This document shows positions 1-12,676 of a stretch of 64,000 nt of DNA, in pieces. Under the pieces are notes generated by a model. The model searched no databases and was not told where the DNA came from. It saw only the letters and a program-made list of their open reading frames with translations. Origin of the DNA: Istiophorus platypterus. Its lineage: Eukaryota; Chordata; Actinopteri; Istiophoriformes; Istiophoridae. Made by a program: the position numbers and the translations under genes. Location of the stretch: the NCBI GenBank assembly GCA_016859345.1, contig CM029126.1, forward strand, positions 13,611,527 to 13,675,526, read 5' to 3'. Numbering within the stretch: the stretch's first letter is position 1; each line of letters starts with the position of its first letter.

Positions 1-3000
1 AAGTGGTGGAAGAGGAGGAAGAGGAGGAAGAAGAAGAGCAAGAGGATGATGAGCAGGATTGTGATAGCAAAGCAGTGGAGGATCCTACAGATGAGGACAG
101 CTCAGCATCGTACCTTCATTCACTTTCAGAGACATCTATCAATGAGGGGTTGGATGAATCCTTCTGTTTTCAAGATGACACAGATGATTCATTAGATTCT
201 GCCTCCTATAATGGAGAGGAAGATGAACGTCTGTACAGCACTGAGAGGCATGCACAATCAATAGAACCAACACCAGTGGATGCACTTGATCCAACTAGCA
301 TCCAAACAGAGCCTGAACAGGGGTCTACCACTGATAAAGATCAAACTGAAACTCTGCAGACACAACTGAGCACAGACAAACTAGTGGATAATACCGATGC
401 CATCTGTTCTTCTGAAGCCATCGCTGCCTGTGCTACGGACAACAATACAAAACCGAATCCTCTGGATGAACCTAAACCCTGTGATCCTCAGTCAGACCCT
501 GAACAAGAATCTACCAGTGCAACAGCAAAATCTTTGCACGTCCAAGTGAGCACAGACGAACCAGTGGATCAACAGAAACTGTCATGTCCCTCAGAAGCAA
601 TTTCTTGTCAACCAGAGTCCTCCAGCAACCTGAGCGAGAGCGGGGGTGAGAGTGAGATGATAGACATCTCTGGTTCACTTAAACCTCTTGACGAGCCCAA
701 AGACAGTGATCATGTTAGCCCTTCCACAACTCATGTTGTCATTCATGCTCCTCCCGAGCCTCCCGAGCCTTCTGACGACTTACACACCTCTCCTCCTTCT
801 GCCACTTCCACACAGGAGACGACAGATCTTAACAGTTCAGTTCTTCTGGAAGAATTGACTGTGGAAAATCCCCAGATGAAAGATACTGATTTGCAACAGA
901 GCAATGATTATTCAGAGGAAACATCCGCAGAAGAACCAGAGAGGGACTCTTTCAAATTGCTAATCAAGCCTCGTCATTATCAGCCAGAAAGTCACAGGAC
1001 TGTTGGAGCAACTAGAATTGTATTAACAAAGTCTTTCTCCAGTAAATCTGATGTGCCCGGAGGGGCAGAGGCCATGTGGAGGCCCAGTACTCCCAGGGAG
1101 TCTGACGCTGAGCTTGACCAGAGGAATGGAAATGCCTCAGCTGATTCCATGAGTATGGAGTGTAGAAGTACTGATTCTGGTCCCTCTCTTAATATGGCCA
1201 CTGCCACCAATGACTTAAATAAAGGTGTTCTCCTTCTTTCCTGCCCCAAAGACCCTAGTCCCAACCCCAGTAATATCCCTGTTTCTGTCTCTCCAGAGAT
1301 ACTCTCAGAACTTGCTGACAATCTGGCCCTGACTCCTGAACACGGCCCCAGTGACTCTGCCCAGGAGAACCTGAGGGAAAACACCCTGAGTACTGACGAG
1401 GGGACGTTGGGAGCTGTTGGATCACCACTCTCCCCCCTTGCCGTTTCACCGAAAAGGGAAAACTCAGAAACGGACACAAGCAGGGAGATGGATCCTGGAG
1501 CTGGAGCATGGTGTAATGACAGGATGGGGCTAGGGTTAGGTCAAGGATTAGGTTCAGGTGCTGAGTTCGGTGTCTGGGGAGAAGGGGTGTCTCTTTCACT
1601 ATCTCTGGGGAAGAAGTACGAGTTAGAGGCAGAGAGTCTACTTATGTGTGACACAGAGGGCCAAAGCACACAGACGTCTGTGGTTCCCAACATGAGCAGT
1701 GAAGTGTATAAAAATTGTGACAATGATCTAGGTTCTGCTCTGGATGAAGAAGATAACAACAGCCTGTGTGGAAAGAGGGAACAGATGGCAGATGAAGAAC
1801 TAGTAGAAGAGGGAGCTTCTGAATCCAACCTCGCCCACTGGAAGTCCATTGAGGAAATCTCAGAAGCTGGGGGAGGAGAGGATGGAAGCTCCAGATTCCC
1901 AGAGGACGATGTCAGTAATCTAAATCCAGACAACGATGGAGATAACACGGAGACAAAAATACAAGACACTTGGAAGAATTCTAACGATAACAATGACTCT
2001 GCGTTTGACTCTTTGGAGACAGCAGTGTGTGGAAGTCTGAATTCTCTGTCTGAGGAAGTGAGACCCCAGAGCGTGAGTGTCAGTGTTAGCGAGTCTGTGT
2101 CTAATATTCCACTCGAAGAGATGCCACCTCAGGTCTCTGACACTACTGCTGATGAAAAGCTTGAATCAACAGACAGTTCGATAAACCAGACATCAGAAGA
2201 AACACAGGCACCAATCTCAAAGGAAGGTGTCTCTACCATCTCAGTACCATTAGTTGAAACTCAAATGGAGCCAGATGCAACAAACGAACATTTAGATTCA
2301 CCAGATAAGTCAGGATGTCACACTCATCCAGAGTCTCAGACAATCACTCCAGAGAGTAATACAGCATTTTCTTTGCTGCATGGATCCTTTGGTTCCTTTG
2401 TTCCTAAATGTAAATCTAATGATTCCGGACCAAGTAGAGATTATCAAGACAAGGTGGAAAATACTGATTCCCTGTCAGAACCAGAGACTGTGAAGCCTCA
2501 GACTGAATGCCTGGAAAGGGGTGACACGACTTTGAGACTTGTTGATGAACCAAAGACTAAAGATGACTTCAGAGGGCAGCAGTTTGTTCTTTGTAACTCA
2601 GGGGAAGAAGATGAGGAAGAGGCAGTGGAAGAGGCAGTGGAAGAGGCAGTGGAAGAGACAGTGGAAGAGACAGTGGAAGAGACAGTGGAAGAGAGAGATG
2701 AAGAGAGAGATGAAGAGAGAGATGAAGAGAGCAATAAAGAGAACAAAAAGGAAAGAAAAGACTCTCCTGTAGAGAATAGTCCAGAGCACTTTGCATGTCA
2801 CACCCCTGAGGCAGAACCTTGCACAGATAAACCAATTGCTGCTAAGAAAGGGAGGAGAGGGAGACAGAGAAAACACAGATCATCCCAGAGAAGTAGTCAT
2901 ACTGACTCTAGCTCTGACTCTATTGATGAGCCAAAGAATGATCGTCCATTAAATACCACAGCAGATAGGTCAAAGGAGATGGCAGACAATTCTAAAACTA

Positions 3001-6000
3001 AGAACGGTCAAAAGGCAAATGACAAATCTTCATCGGTGAACTGCCAACAGAAGACATCTGGTACAGACGAAGCAGAATCTAGTTCACAGATGCAGGTGGA
3101 TAAAAGTCCCAGTCCTGATGCCAAAAGTCCTAGCCATGGATACTGCAGTTCAGCCACACATACCCCAGAAAACCTTAATGCTGTGGAGGCATTGAACCAA
3201 AACCTACAACAGACACAAGAAGTGCTTGATAACAGACCACTATCTGATGGTCAGAGAGGAATTACAGTAGACATTAATGACAACAACATAGATACTGGAC
3301 ACAGACCACTCACCCAGGATACCATATCATGCTCACCTACTTCATCAACATCTCGTGATCCCTCCATCTCCCCTCCTCCTCGTGCCTCAAAAGAGATGGG
3401 AGATGATCTTCCCACACCTGTGCAGGAATCTCAACCTGCCCCCTCAGCTCAGCTACAGTCTTCACCATCCACATCCAGCACCGCTCCTACCCTTTGCTCT
3501 TCCCCCAAAACACAACAAGCCCCCGATTCCCAAATTCCTCCTAACGCCAACCCCAAAGAGGTCGCTGTTGTCCTTTCTACATCAGACACATCTGCTACGA
3601 GTGTCTCTCCACCCTCCTTGACCCCTGCCATGCCATTAAGCCTATCTCAGCCTAGCCAGGAATCATCTTCACCTGGGTCAGGGACTCAAGATTCAGCGTA
3701 CGTTCCAGACTCTGCTTCCTGTCCCCAGTCTCTGTCATATTCAGAGTCTAAACCTAATTTCAACGCCCAGTCTCACAAACAAATCGAGCAAGATCGCACA
3801 TGGAGCACACAAGACAGGTGCAGAGGTGAGTAGAGAAATGATTCCTACCTGTTCTGACAACAAGTGACAGGGCGCTATGCAAGTTGGGATTGTTATCAAA
3901 ATGAACAATGTCCACTATATTTCCCTGGTCTGTCGGTTTGTGAGTTTGTTAAAATAGATTAAAAATATGTGCCAATAAATACAATTGTGATCAATTACTA
4001 TGTGCTCTGTAAAGGTCCAAGTTTGGCTGAGGAGGAGACAGACAGTGAGGATGATGGTGGACTGCCACTACATGGTCACAGATCAGAGCCAAGAGGAGTC
4101 GCAGGAAACAGCAATGGATTGTTGCAGAAGGAGTCCGGTCCATCCAGCCAACGAGAAATACAGCCTTTCTCCGCCCACCAAATAACCGACAGACAGTCAG
4201 GCTGTCCAATCATTCAAAGCCACAAGATTTCCGACGAGATCGACCTATCCTTCAAGAACAATTGTGAGTTGCTTCTGTTGACTCCTGTGGAACAGAGGAA
4301 CCCCCTATAATTTTTTGCTCTCTGTTGTACAATCCACCCATCTGTCTTTTGGCCTGTTTCCATCTCTCTCTCTGTAGAAACACAATCACTGTCACTCTGT
4401 CTTACATTTAGATGTGTTTGAATATGACTGTCTTAATGCAGCTGTGTTTTTCTGTCAGATAACCACACAAGAGACATAAATTCTCTGCATTATGTAATTC
4501 ACTGTTTTAAATATGGATAACGCTTTCCCTAAGCTTTTCCCTATCAAAGTCAGTGGCACATAACATACGATGTAAAGTAGTATGACGATATAATTGAATT
4601 TATTTTCCCAAGGCGATTTCCATTCCCTGGTGTTGAGTAAATGAGCTTTTAGATTTTATAATGAACGCTCTTCATCAGTATAGCATTAATGAGATAGACT
4701 TAGTATTACCCTCATTACGTCTACTATGGTGATTAGTTTCTGTGGCAGTAAAGTACATGGTACACTTCATGTGTGTTGAATATGTGCATGTGTAGGTTCC
4801 ATATTGGCTTCTGGTAATGAGTCTGAGAGTGATGGGTCAGTGCCTGAGCTAGAGGAGTCAGAGCCACTGAGGCCATCAGAGCCCCAGGTGAGTCTAATCA
4901 TGCTGCTTGTAGGAAACATGAGTCAAACAGATTATTTAAAATCTATCATACTTTACTTATGATATTTTATAGCTTCAAGATCTTGACAGTGTTTTAGAAG
5001 TCTTGAGAAAACTGTTGAATTGAAGCATGTCAATTTTCAGTTGATCAAGTCTGAGAATCTTTAGGTATTTGGTCTTCTATATGGCAATAGTAGCACTGTT
5101 GCTGCTTTTTCTTTGGTGATATCAGCTAATTCGTAAACTGGCAAATTAGCAAAACTGAAATATGAAAATATCAGTCATTACTATAGTAAAGTGACAGATA
5201 TTTACTTTTTCCTTTAGTCTCTCTCCTCTGCAGATGAAGGGCTGAACAGACCGAAACAGAGCCGCAGTGAGAAGAAGGCTCGCAAGGTCAGACGACTGAA
5301 AATAATGTTAAAGCTGCTTATGAAAAAAAAGTTCCTTTATTTTTTAAGTTTATATGACACCAGTATTTAATTTGTGCTATTTCGTCTTGTTTTCTTTGTA
5401 TATGTATGTAGGCTATGTCTAAACTCGGTCTTAAGCCAGTCCATGGTGTGACCAGAATTACCATTAGGAAGTCCAAGAGTATCTTGTTTGTAATCAGCAG
5501 ACCAGATGTATTCAAAAGCCCTGCATCAGACATTTACATTGTATTTGGAGAGGCAAAGGTAAGTCTTTCATTCTTTCTTCATTTTTTAACCTTCAGTACA
5601 TGTACGGCAGTGCCTATCAAACTCTCCTCTCCTCTCCTCTCAGATTGAGGACCTATCTCAGCAGGCTCACAAAGCAGCTGCAGAGAAATTCAAGGTGCCT
5701 GTGACCTCTTCTCCCTTGGCCCCACCTGTCCAACCCAGCCTGACCATCAAGGAAGAGAGCGAGGAGGAGGAAGAGGAGGTACTGTCTAAACTATTGTTTC
5801 TGAACACCTATGTATCGCGCTAGTGTCGGTACAGCCCAATGTACTTCCCTGTAAATCTTTTATGCTGTTGTTAACTTTATCATTTATATCTCTCCCTTTC
5901 TTTTTCCTGCTTTCAATACATCAGGTGGACGAGGGAGGTCTTGAGCAGAGAGACATTGAGCTGGTGATGGCTCAGGCCAATGTGTCACGAGCCAAGGCCG

Positions 6001-6634
6001 TTCGTGCGCTGAAACACAACAAGAATGACATTGTGAATGCTATCATGGTGAGGAGGGAGGGGGAAGGAGGGAGCTGGAGAGGAAGAGGGTAGCGGGTGGG
6101 CAGCTGTTGAACAAAATAATGAGTCATAGCTTGTGAGTGGGGAGGAGGGAGGAGTAGAGGAGAAAGAGCAGAGGACAAATGACAAATACAAATTCTCCCC
6201 AGTAACTACCTCTACACCTCTGTAGCTCATCAGTGCACTTTCATGCCCACTAGGTGGCAGCAATAACCCACACTGAGATAACTGCAGAAGATGTTTAGGT
6301 GAAAAAAGTGATTTTTTCTTGATGGTGAGGGAAACATTATGAAGTTGCCTTAAAATCACTAGCAAAAGTTGGCCGAGTAAAATAAAAACACAGCCTTTAA
6401 TCCAGACAGTTTTGTTCATTTAAGCATTATGATCTTCTAGACCAGCTCATGTTTGTATCCAATAGTTTTGAAGACACTGGCACATATTCCAGGTTAAGAA
6501 AGGAAGAGCAGAAATAATTTTCTTTATCTTCTGAATTCTATTTATTATTTTCATAGCATCACTTTTATTCATTTTCTCTTCTCTTTCTCCCGTCCATCTT
6601 CTTCCCCTTTTCCCTATAGGAGCTGACCATGTGA
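1..6634 (+). CDS. nacad: NAC-alpha domain protein with giant acidic exon (NACAD-like), 5' end outside window
   Basis: Exons 1(partial)-3825, 4015-4263, 4796-4887, 5218-5286, 5412-5558, 5644-5778, 5925-6047 and 6620-6634 join in frame through GT/AG sites and give about 1550 residues. The first exon is open from the window edge and encodes a Ser/Glu/Asp-rich, low-complexity region. The short exons encode the conserved core: the basic KQSRSEKKARK segment, the NAC beta-barrel domain (exons 5412-5778), and a C-terminal UBA-like domain ending in ELTM (exons 5925-6634). NAC-alpha family members act at the ribosome exit site; long-exon forms are known as skNAC (NACA) and NACAD. Wording such as HKAAAEKFKVP and VMAQANVS resembles NACAD more than NACA as I remember them, so the paralogue assignment is an inference; naca with a skNAC exon is the alternative. 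The upstream start is not visible. Confidence 0.85.
2616..2723 (+). repeat. 12-bp tandem repeat coding for acidic tetrapeptides
   Basis: Nine in-frame 12-bp units lie inside the giant nacad exon and encode three EEAV, three EETV and three EERD tetrapeptides. Because the unit length is a multiple of three, other frames and the reverse strand also stay open here and create spurious ORFs (for example 2498-2876 on the minus strand). The unit is prone to slippage, so copy number may vary between individuals. Confidence 0.9.
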
Positions 6635-6742
6635 GTGGAGGACTATTTGAATCCTGACCCCCTTCTTCCAGCCTATAAAGCCTAAATGCCACTGACTCTT
6701 CTGTACCGCTGCTACTGTATGTTGCATCCCTAATACCTGCTA

Positions 6743-6748
6743 AATAAA
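6743..6748 (+). terminator. Poly(A) signal of nacad
   Basis: A canonical AATAAA lies about 110 bases after the nacad stop codon at 6632-6634, implying a short 3' UTR. The transcript end itself is inferred. Confidence 0.65.
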
Positions 6749-6769
6749 GTCTGTTCCAACGTGAGTTGT

Positions 6770-7820
6770 GACTGCACCTCGAGATTGCCTTTAATGAAAA
6801 GATTGCAGATATTGTAGTTTGGTGTTCGAACATTAGGGGTAGCTCTTGTCCTAACTTACTTTGTCTTAACAAATTCTCAAGGTCTAAATTTAAAACCTGT
6901 TTTTCTTTCACTCCACCTCCTAGTTTTCAACTAGGAATTTAAATACAAAATTAAACATTGAGCAGAAAAGTTCTAAACTATTTATTTAACACTCTACCAC
7001 CCAACCCCTATCCCTTTTCTTAAATTTTTTTCAAAAAATGTATAGAATCCCATTGGCCTGCCTGTGCAAGTATCCAAAAGCCAGAAGTAAATACTCAGAA
7101 AATAATTACTATTTGTCCAAATGTAAAATCTATTAAGTGTTTAAAATGTTGTTACCTTAAAGCTGAAAACAAAACAAACAAACAAATTCAATCTGCCATC
7201 ACTCTCAAACTGACTGTTGTTTTCAAGCACTAACAGCTGGGAAACATACATGATAAAAGATAAGACTAAAACATGTTTTTTACTCATATCTCTATCTCGT
7301 ACTACATGTGAATATACAGCATACCTGTATTTATATGGTAACAGATTGGAGCTTTAACATATGAAGCTGGTCTTGACATGCTGTTCATATGTATACTTTG
7401 AAATACGGGCAAAGCATAGACACATATTTTCTGGTAATGGTGTTGTTAAAAAGAAACATTGCTAACAGGCAACATTTTAAGATTGCCAGTACATATAATT
7501 GTTTTAGTTGTTTTGCAGAGGCAGTTTGTAGATATTAAAGTAATACTTATCCCTGCTATGTCAGTCTTTAATTGCAGATTAAAGATTTATGTGACTCTCA
7601 CAATTACTCTGACCTTAAATACCAGATTTAAGAAAGGTCATTACTCAGGGTTTACATATGCAACTGCCTCCACAGGAGGGTTATACTTTGCCAGAAAACA
7701 TGGTGCCAAAAATGATTGTATCATTATGAAATTAAGCTTTCATTTTCCTCTCTTTCTCACGCTCTAATATGTCACACAGTACTGATAACACTAGTAGGCA
7801 CAGACAGATGCCAAATGCAA
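6770..7820. other. Intergenic, between convergent nacad and glipr2
   Basis: AT-rich DNA between the two convergent 3' ends. The short ORFs here (for example 7459-7767) have no recognisable domain. I see no gene. Confidence 0.5.
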
Positions 7821-7838
7821 TCCTGACAATCTATCAAC

Positions 7839-7844
7839 TTTATT
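7839..7844 (-). terminator. Poly(A) signal of glipr2
   Basis: TTTATT on the plus strand reads AATAAA on the minus strand, about 590 bases downstream of the glipr2 stop codon. The interval 7820-8432 would then be the 3' UTR. Confidence 0.5.
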
Positions 7845-8432
7845 GTTTAAAAAACATTACAGTACTATTCACACAGCTGGAATGGTAGGGTTCTGCTTTA
7901 AAAAGTAGTGGCACCAACACAAACAAATAGCAAGCATGTTAAGTCATCACCTTTAGATTACAATGATTTTAAAAGGCCTAAAATGCAAATGTATATTGCC
8001 TATCCTTTTGATTGAATTAGTTCCCACTCTTACAAAAATACAAATGAGAGGCTATGATTTATTTATTGTGTGAATATATAAAAGTACTGGAGTTAGTGAA
8101 TGAAATACTGTCACAATCAATGTAAATAACCATCAAAATCAAGATTATACAATCCACATGGTCTCTGGATATGCGTTGTTAGCATTGTTAACCAGTAGTG
8201 CTTCAGCACTGTATCTTACAAACCCCTTTCCAAAATCCCAAACATAGGACTTAAAGCCCAAGGTGCATCTCATCTTTCAGAATCCATACAAGATTGTAGT
8301 ATGGGTCCGTACTATGCAAGAAGTGGTGCTCTCCTGAGTATTTTCCACAGCAGCGAAGGCAGACAACTTCCCTCCTGGAAAAAGTAATAAATGCCTCTCG
8401 TCTTGAGTCAAGTCGTGGGGATCTAGGCATCT

Positions 8433-11400
8433 TTAGGAAGCAGTTTTAGCTGGGAGGACGTTATTCTCAAAGTGCCCTTGGTTGGTGATGTTCCCTGCTG
8501 GGAAGTATCTCGCCACCACGAAGGAAGAACCATCTGATGCTGTGGCCTTACCGACACCAAGCTTTGTACTGCCCTTCCACACCATTGCCGTGAAATGGCC
8601 TAGGTAGAGAGTGAAAAGTGAGATTATAAATGGAGAGAAATTAAAGGTGGAAAAGGCAGGGGAAGATGAAGTGAGGAAGAAATAGGCTGTTAGGACACGG
8701 ATGAAGCCAAGTATACGCACACTTAAGTTCCTCTAAATATTTACAGGCAGGGGAATCTTAATTTCCCTCTAACCCATCAATCCCAAACCTCCCCTTCTCC
8801 CTGTTCCCCTAGCAGCTTTCTTTTTATGAATCAGTGTGAATCAGTGTGATGGGCTAGTAGGAATGATCTGCTTCATGTGTGATTATGTTAAACAGACTCA
8901 TGCACACTGGCGTCTGAGGTTATGGGAAACCATCTGGAGGAATTAGGAGAAACAAGGAATGACATGTGGGTTTAGGAGTGATACAGAGGAATGTGATTTC
9001 ACCCCAGTTTCCCCATGACTGGTCACTGAGTCAGTCACACACTGACTGAGGTGTGACATCAACACAAGAATAACAGCAACCTTCCCCGTGCCTGGGTGAA
9101 TGTGACACTGAGACACTGAGAAACTGCCAACGAGTGAACAGAAAATGACAGCGAGAAACAGAGCAAGAAACAACCACGAAAAGATGAGAACAAATGAGAT
9201 GAGACTAGACAAGAAGACGTGAAAAAAATGAGAAGGAAAAAGTATCAAAAGCCCTGCACCAGACCAAGATCTTCACTATTTAATATCTCAAAAGACTAAA
9301 AAACTATGATATTGACATTGTACAAGGCACTACTGGGGAATTTTGGTATTTTCATTGAGAAATCATTTGAACTGTTTATTTTGATTGTCAGAATAGTTAT
9401 TTATTATTTTGCTTTCAATCACCAAATCAATAAATCAACTAATTGTTTCACCTCTAAATAATTGAACGTGATTTTACATATATAAGCGATATCTTTATAT
9501 ACTATATTTTAATATACGAAAAATTCTAACCTTTTTTTTTTTAGGATTATCCTGATATGTAATATAGTCATTTTGTCCAGTTTGTTGTTATTATACTGTT
9601 GGCCAGAGGAAGTTTGCTGAGACGGACGGACAGAAACTCTCATGTTTGAATCTCACCAGTGCCGGAGGAAAATCCAGGGCGGTTGAAATTGTACTGTTTC
9701 ACTTCATCATACCAGCGGTCTGCCACGTCCTTTCCTGCATGAGCACAGGGCAAAGTGTAACCTCAGTTTAAAGGACAATCAAATCAGTTATGTGTCATGC
9801 ATATCAATCAGAGTGATAGCATTGTAAGAAGACTGTACCCTGCAGCTACAAATTCCTTTTTGGACACATGTTGTTTGCAGTGCTGCAATTTTGTCAGTCG
9901 ATGCAGTACTCTAGGGGAAGTTTTATGGATCACATGGTCCTGCGCTGACATATTTCTGCAGTGACTCATGGTCTCAAACACAGTGTGAACCAGACGAGAA
10001 AAAAGATCCCAGCTGTTCACTTTAGGGGGGGAAAGTCAGCATGGAGCATCTGCTTTAAGCCCCACAGACTAAACTATTGTAGCTATTGAGGCATGTTATT
10101 CATTATATCTGTAGGTTCTACATACATTCAAGTACCTCTGGAGGACCAAAGAATTTAACTCTGGCTAAGTGTGAGACAAACGTATGAGCATAAGTGGTAT
10201 GTTTAGTACGTGTGTACGTACCTGACTGGTCGTAGGATGCCCATGCCAGGTTCTCACCACAGCTCCCTCTACTGGACTCCATGCTGTGTTTCAGGATCCG
10301 CGTGCTGGCAAGACTTTCAGCATAACTGTGGAGAGAGAAAAAAGAAAGAGACAAATATTACTGCTCCAATTGCCCTTTTCACCTTTTAACTATCAATCTT
10401 GATACAGGCTCATTTCTGCACCGACTAGATAACCAGTTTGAGTGGTGTATACTTTCTAGCTCATTGCTCCTTCAGACATGGTCTTCTCAAAATTCTCGGT
10501 TTTTAAAGGCTCCCCACATTGTGCTGTCCTCCAACCCCAAGATAAACGGAGTGAAACGTCTTTATAAGACAGGGTTTAACTGAGTGGAAGATTGCAATAT
10601 AAGCAAAGAAACCAGTTCCTCTCAAAACTGCTTTTGATATTTGATTGGTGTTAGACATGTAAAATTTTCATTTACTATTCTTCCTTAACTAATCCAATTT
10701 TATTTGATAGTTCTAAAGTTCAGGACTTAGAACAGAGATGATATTGTTGATGTAGTCACATATTTTGTGAATGATTTACTCCAGTTTACATTTGATAGTT
10801 CTAGAGTTCAATGTTTAAAATCTAAATGACGGTGTTGATGTATTGACATTCTTTGTGGATGATTTACTCGCACATAAATTATATATCAGGCACATTACTA
10901 CAGGGACAATCTTCAACATCTTGGTCTGGTAGCAACTCAATCATCAGACTTTATATGCCAGTGAAAGAACAAACTTCTTCAACTCCACAAATACAAGTCC
11001 GTGAGCTTTGGATACTAAACAATATTTCTATCCTCTGTATATAAATCATTCCAAAGACATGCAGCTGTAAATGAAAGAATGATGCCTTAATCTTCTTCCT
11101 GGACAGGGGCAAAACTGTTGTGATTGGACAATTTTAGCAGGAGCCTTTACAAATGTCATTTGACATAGAGGGAGATGTGAATGCACCATTCATTTTCCAA
11201 TGACCTGTGCTGCACTCTAAATGGTAGATAATCTCCAAACTCAGATATTTACAATCATATGTATTAACAGTATATGCATTATTTAAAGAGAAACCCGTAG
11301 TAATAGAGGTGTAGATTTTTATCGGTAAAGTTATTGCATGTTGGTGTTTAAGGTCTCTTTTAAAAAAAAAATACAACTGAAGAATAATATTTTTTTCCAA

Positions 11401-12676
11401 CATGGATACTATTGTGCTTTTAATGTAACTGTACATTTTATATCAGGTTTCATAAAATGAAGGACCTTATGCATCTCAGTGTTGCTATTGCTATTGTGTC
11501 ATTATACATGTTTGCAGAACTGGGCGTAATTTCAGAGTATTATGCAAGACAGTTGCCTCTGTATTTCCTGAAAGTATTAAACACATATGCGCTTACCCCA
11601 ACAGGATACATACTCTTCTGTAACTTCTCAGAGTTTATTTGGAGTTAATGATTCAGAAAATCTGGAAATTGAGTTTCATTATATTTAAATGAAATCTTAA
11701 CATGGCTGTAATAAGTGGTAATGAATCGTCAACATGATCTGTAATCACAATAAAAAACAAAGACCCTTGATATTGTATTATATTTTCTAGTTATTACAAT
11801 TTACAGTCTAGACTGGAACTGTCCCTGTTATCCACAGCAGGCTGATGATGACTGGTATATGTACTCCCTAATTTTCTAATTTGATCTGTGTGTGCATTAG
11901 CCCACCGGGCAGCCTCTCTGCTCAGTTTGTCGCTCAGCTTCAGTGGAGGAGCTTGGTGCTTCTTCCTGTACTCATTATGGCACCGCAGCACCTCCTCAGC
12001 AAACTGTTTTGAGGCTGAGAGACAGAGAAGACACAGAGAGAAGGGTGACACAGCCAGAGAGAAAGACAAACTGACAAAGGGGACATGATGACGCAAAATG
12101 GAGGCTCGTACATGACTGCAGAGTACAAACTCGAGCTGAGTCTGAGCTGCACCACCCACAGACAGACTGACCTCAGACAGTAAGCGCTAACTCGATGACA
12201 GATGATGACAGACAAAGTAGAAAACGTCACACCCCCCCGCCTGGTGCCTATCACTCACTGGCCTTTTCATAAGTCTGGCAATCTCTTGAGTGCTTGCACA
12301 CAATAGGCACATTCAAATGGTCACACAGAAGCAATACAAATACCTAGTTGCCAGCATTTACTTAACATGCTGCAACGTCAGTCTTCTCTAATAATCATAG
12401 AAAGCCGTATTGAGCTCTTACTTGAAGCAGCATTAATGGGGAAAAGCAAAGGGAAGAAAAAAGAAATTTTACTTGCAGTTCTGTGTATCTTCTCTGTTCT
12501 TTTTTTCAAAGATACCTCACTAACAGAAAGAGTAAACAAGGAAGCACCTACACTTACACATGAACGCACACAAACACACACAGTTTCACTGCGAGGAAAG
12601 TTCTAACTCGGGCCAAACTGATGCAATTAAAGTTAAAATTCTCTGGGTGCAGTTTCCACTTACCTGACTTTCCCAT
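8433..12676 (-). CDS. glipr2: GLIPR2 / GAPR-1, Golgi-associated CAP-domain protein
   Basis: Five minus-strand exons join in frame: 12664-12676, 11906-12014, 10222-10325, 9657-9734 and 8433-8599, giving 156 residues (human protein about 154). The start is fixed by MGKS, the N-myristoylation sequence of GAPR-1, encoded in a 13-base first coding exon. The protein is a bare CAP/SCP domain with no signal peptide. The pocket residues described for GAPR-1 fall at the same numbers: His54, Glu65, Glu86 and His103. Conserved blocks include CGENLAWASYDQ and GTGHFTAMVWK near the middle and ARYFPAGN near the C-terminus. The mammalian protein is lipid-anchored on the cytosolic face of Golgi membranes and binds Beclin 1 and caveolin; that role is taken from the family. 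All junctions are GT/AG; the exon 2 donor GTGGGC is weak but preserves frame and sequence. No disruption is seen. Confidence 0.93.
10703..10870 (+). repeat. Diverged tandem duplication, about 88-bp period
   Basis: Two adjacent copies start with TTTGATAGTTCTA at 10703 and 10791 and both end in GATTTACTC. They lie in an intron of glipr2. No function is apparent. Confidence 0.7.

Noticed and set aside
1527..1560. GGGTTAGG-like telomere motif
   Set aside because: Only one or two imperfect units occur, inside a coding exon (Gly-Leu repeats), so it is not a telomeric array.
992..1993. Minus-strand ORFs of 114-161 residues opposite the giant nacad exon
   Set aside because: They lie antisense to a clear long coding exon, have no domain, and follow from its composition.
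2498..2876. Repetitive minus-strand and alternative-frame ORFs
   Set aside because: They come from the 12-bp repeat, whose length keeps all frames open.
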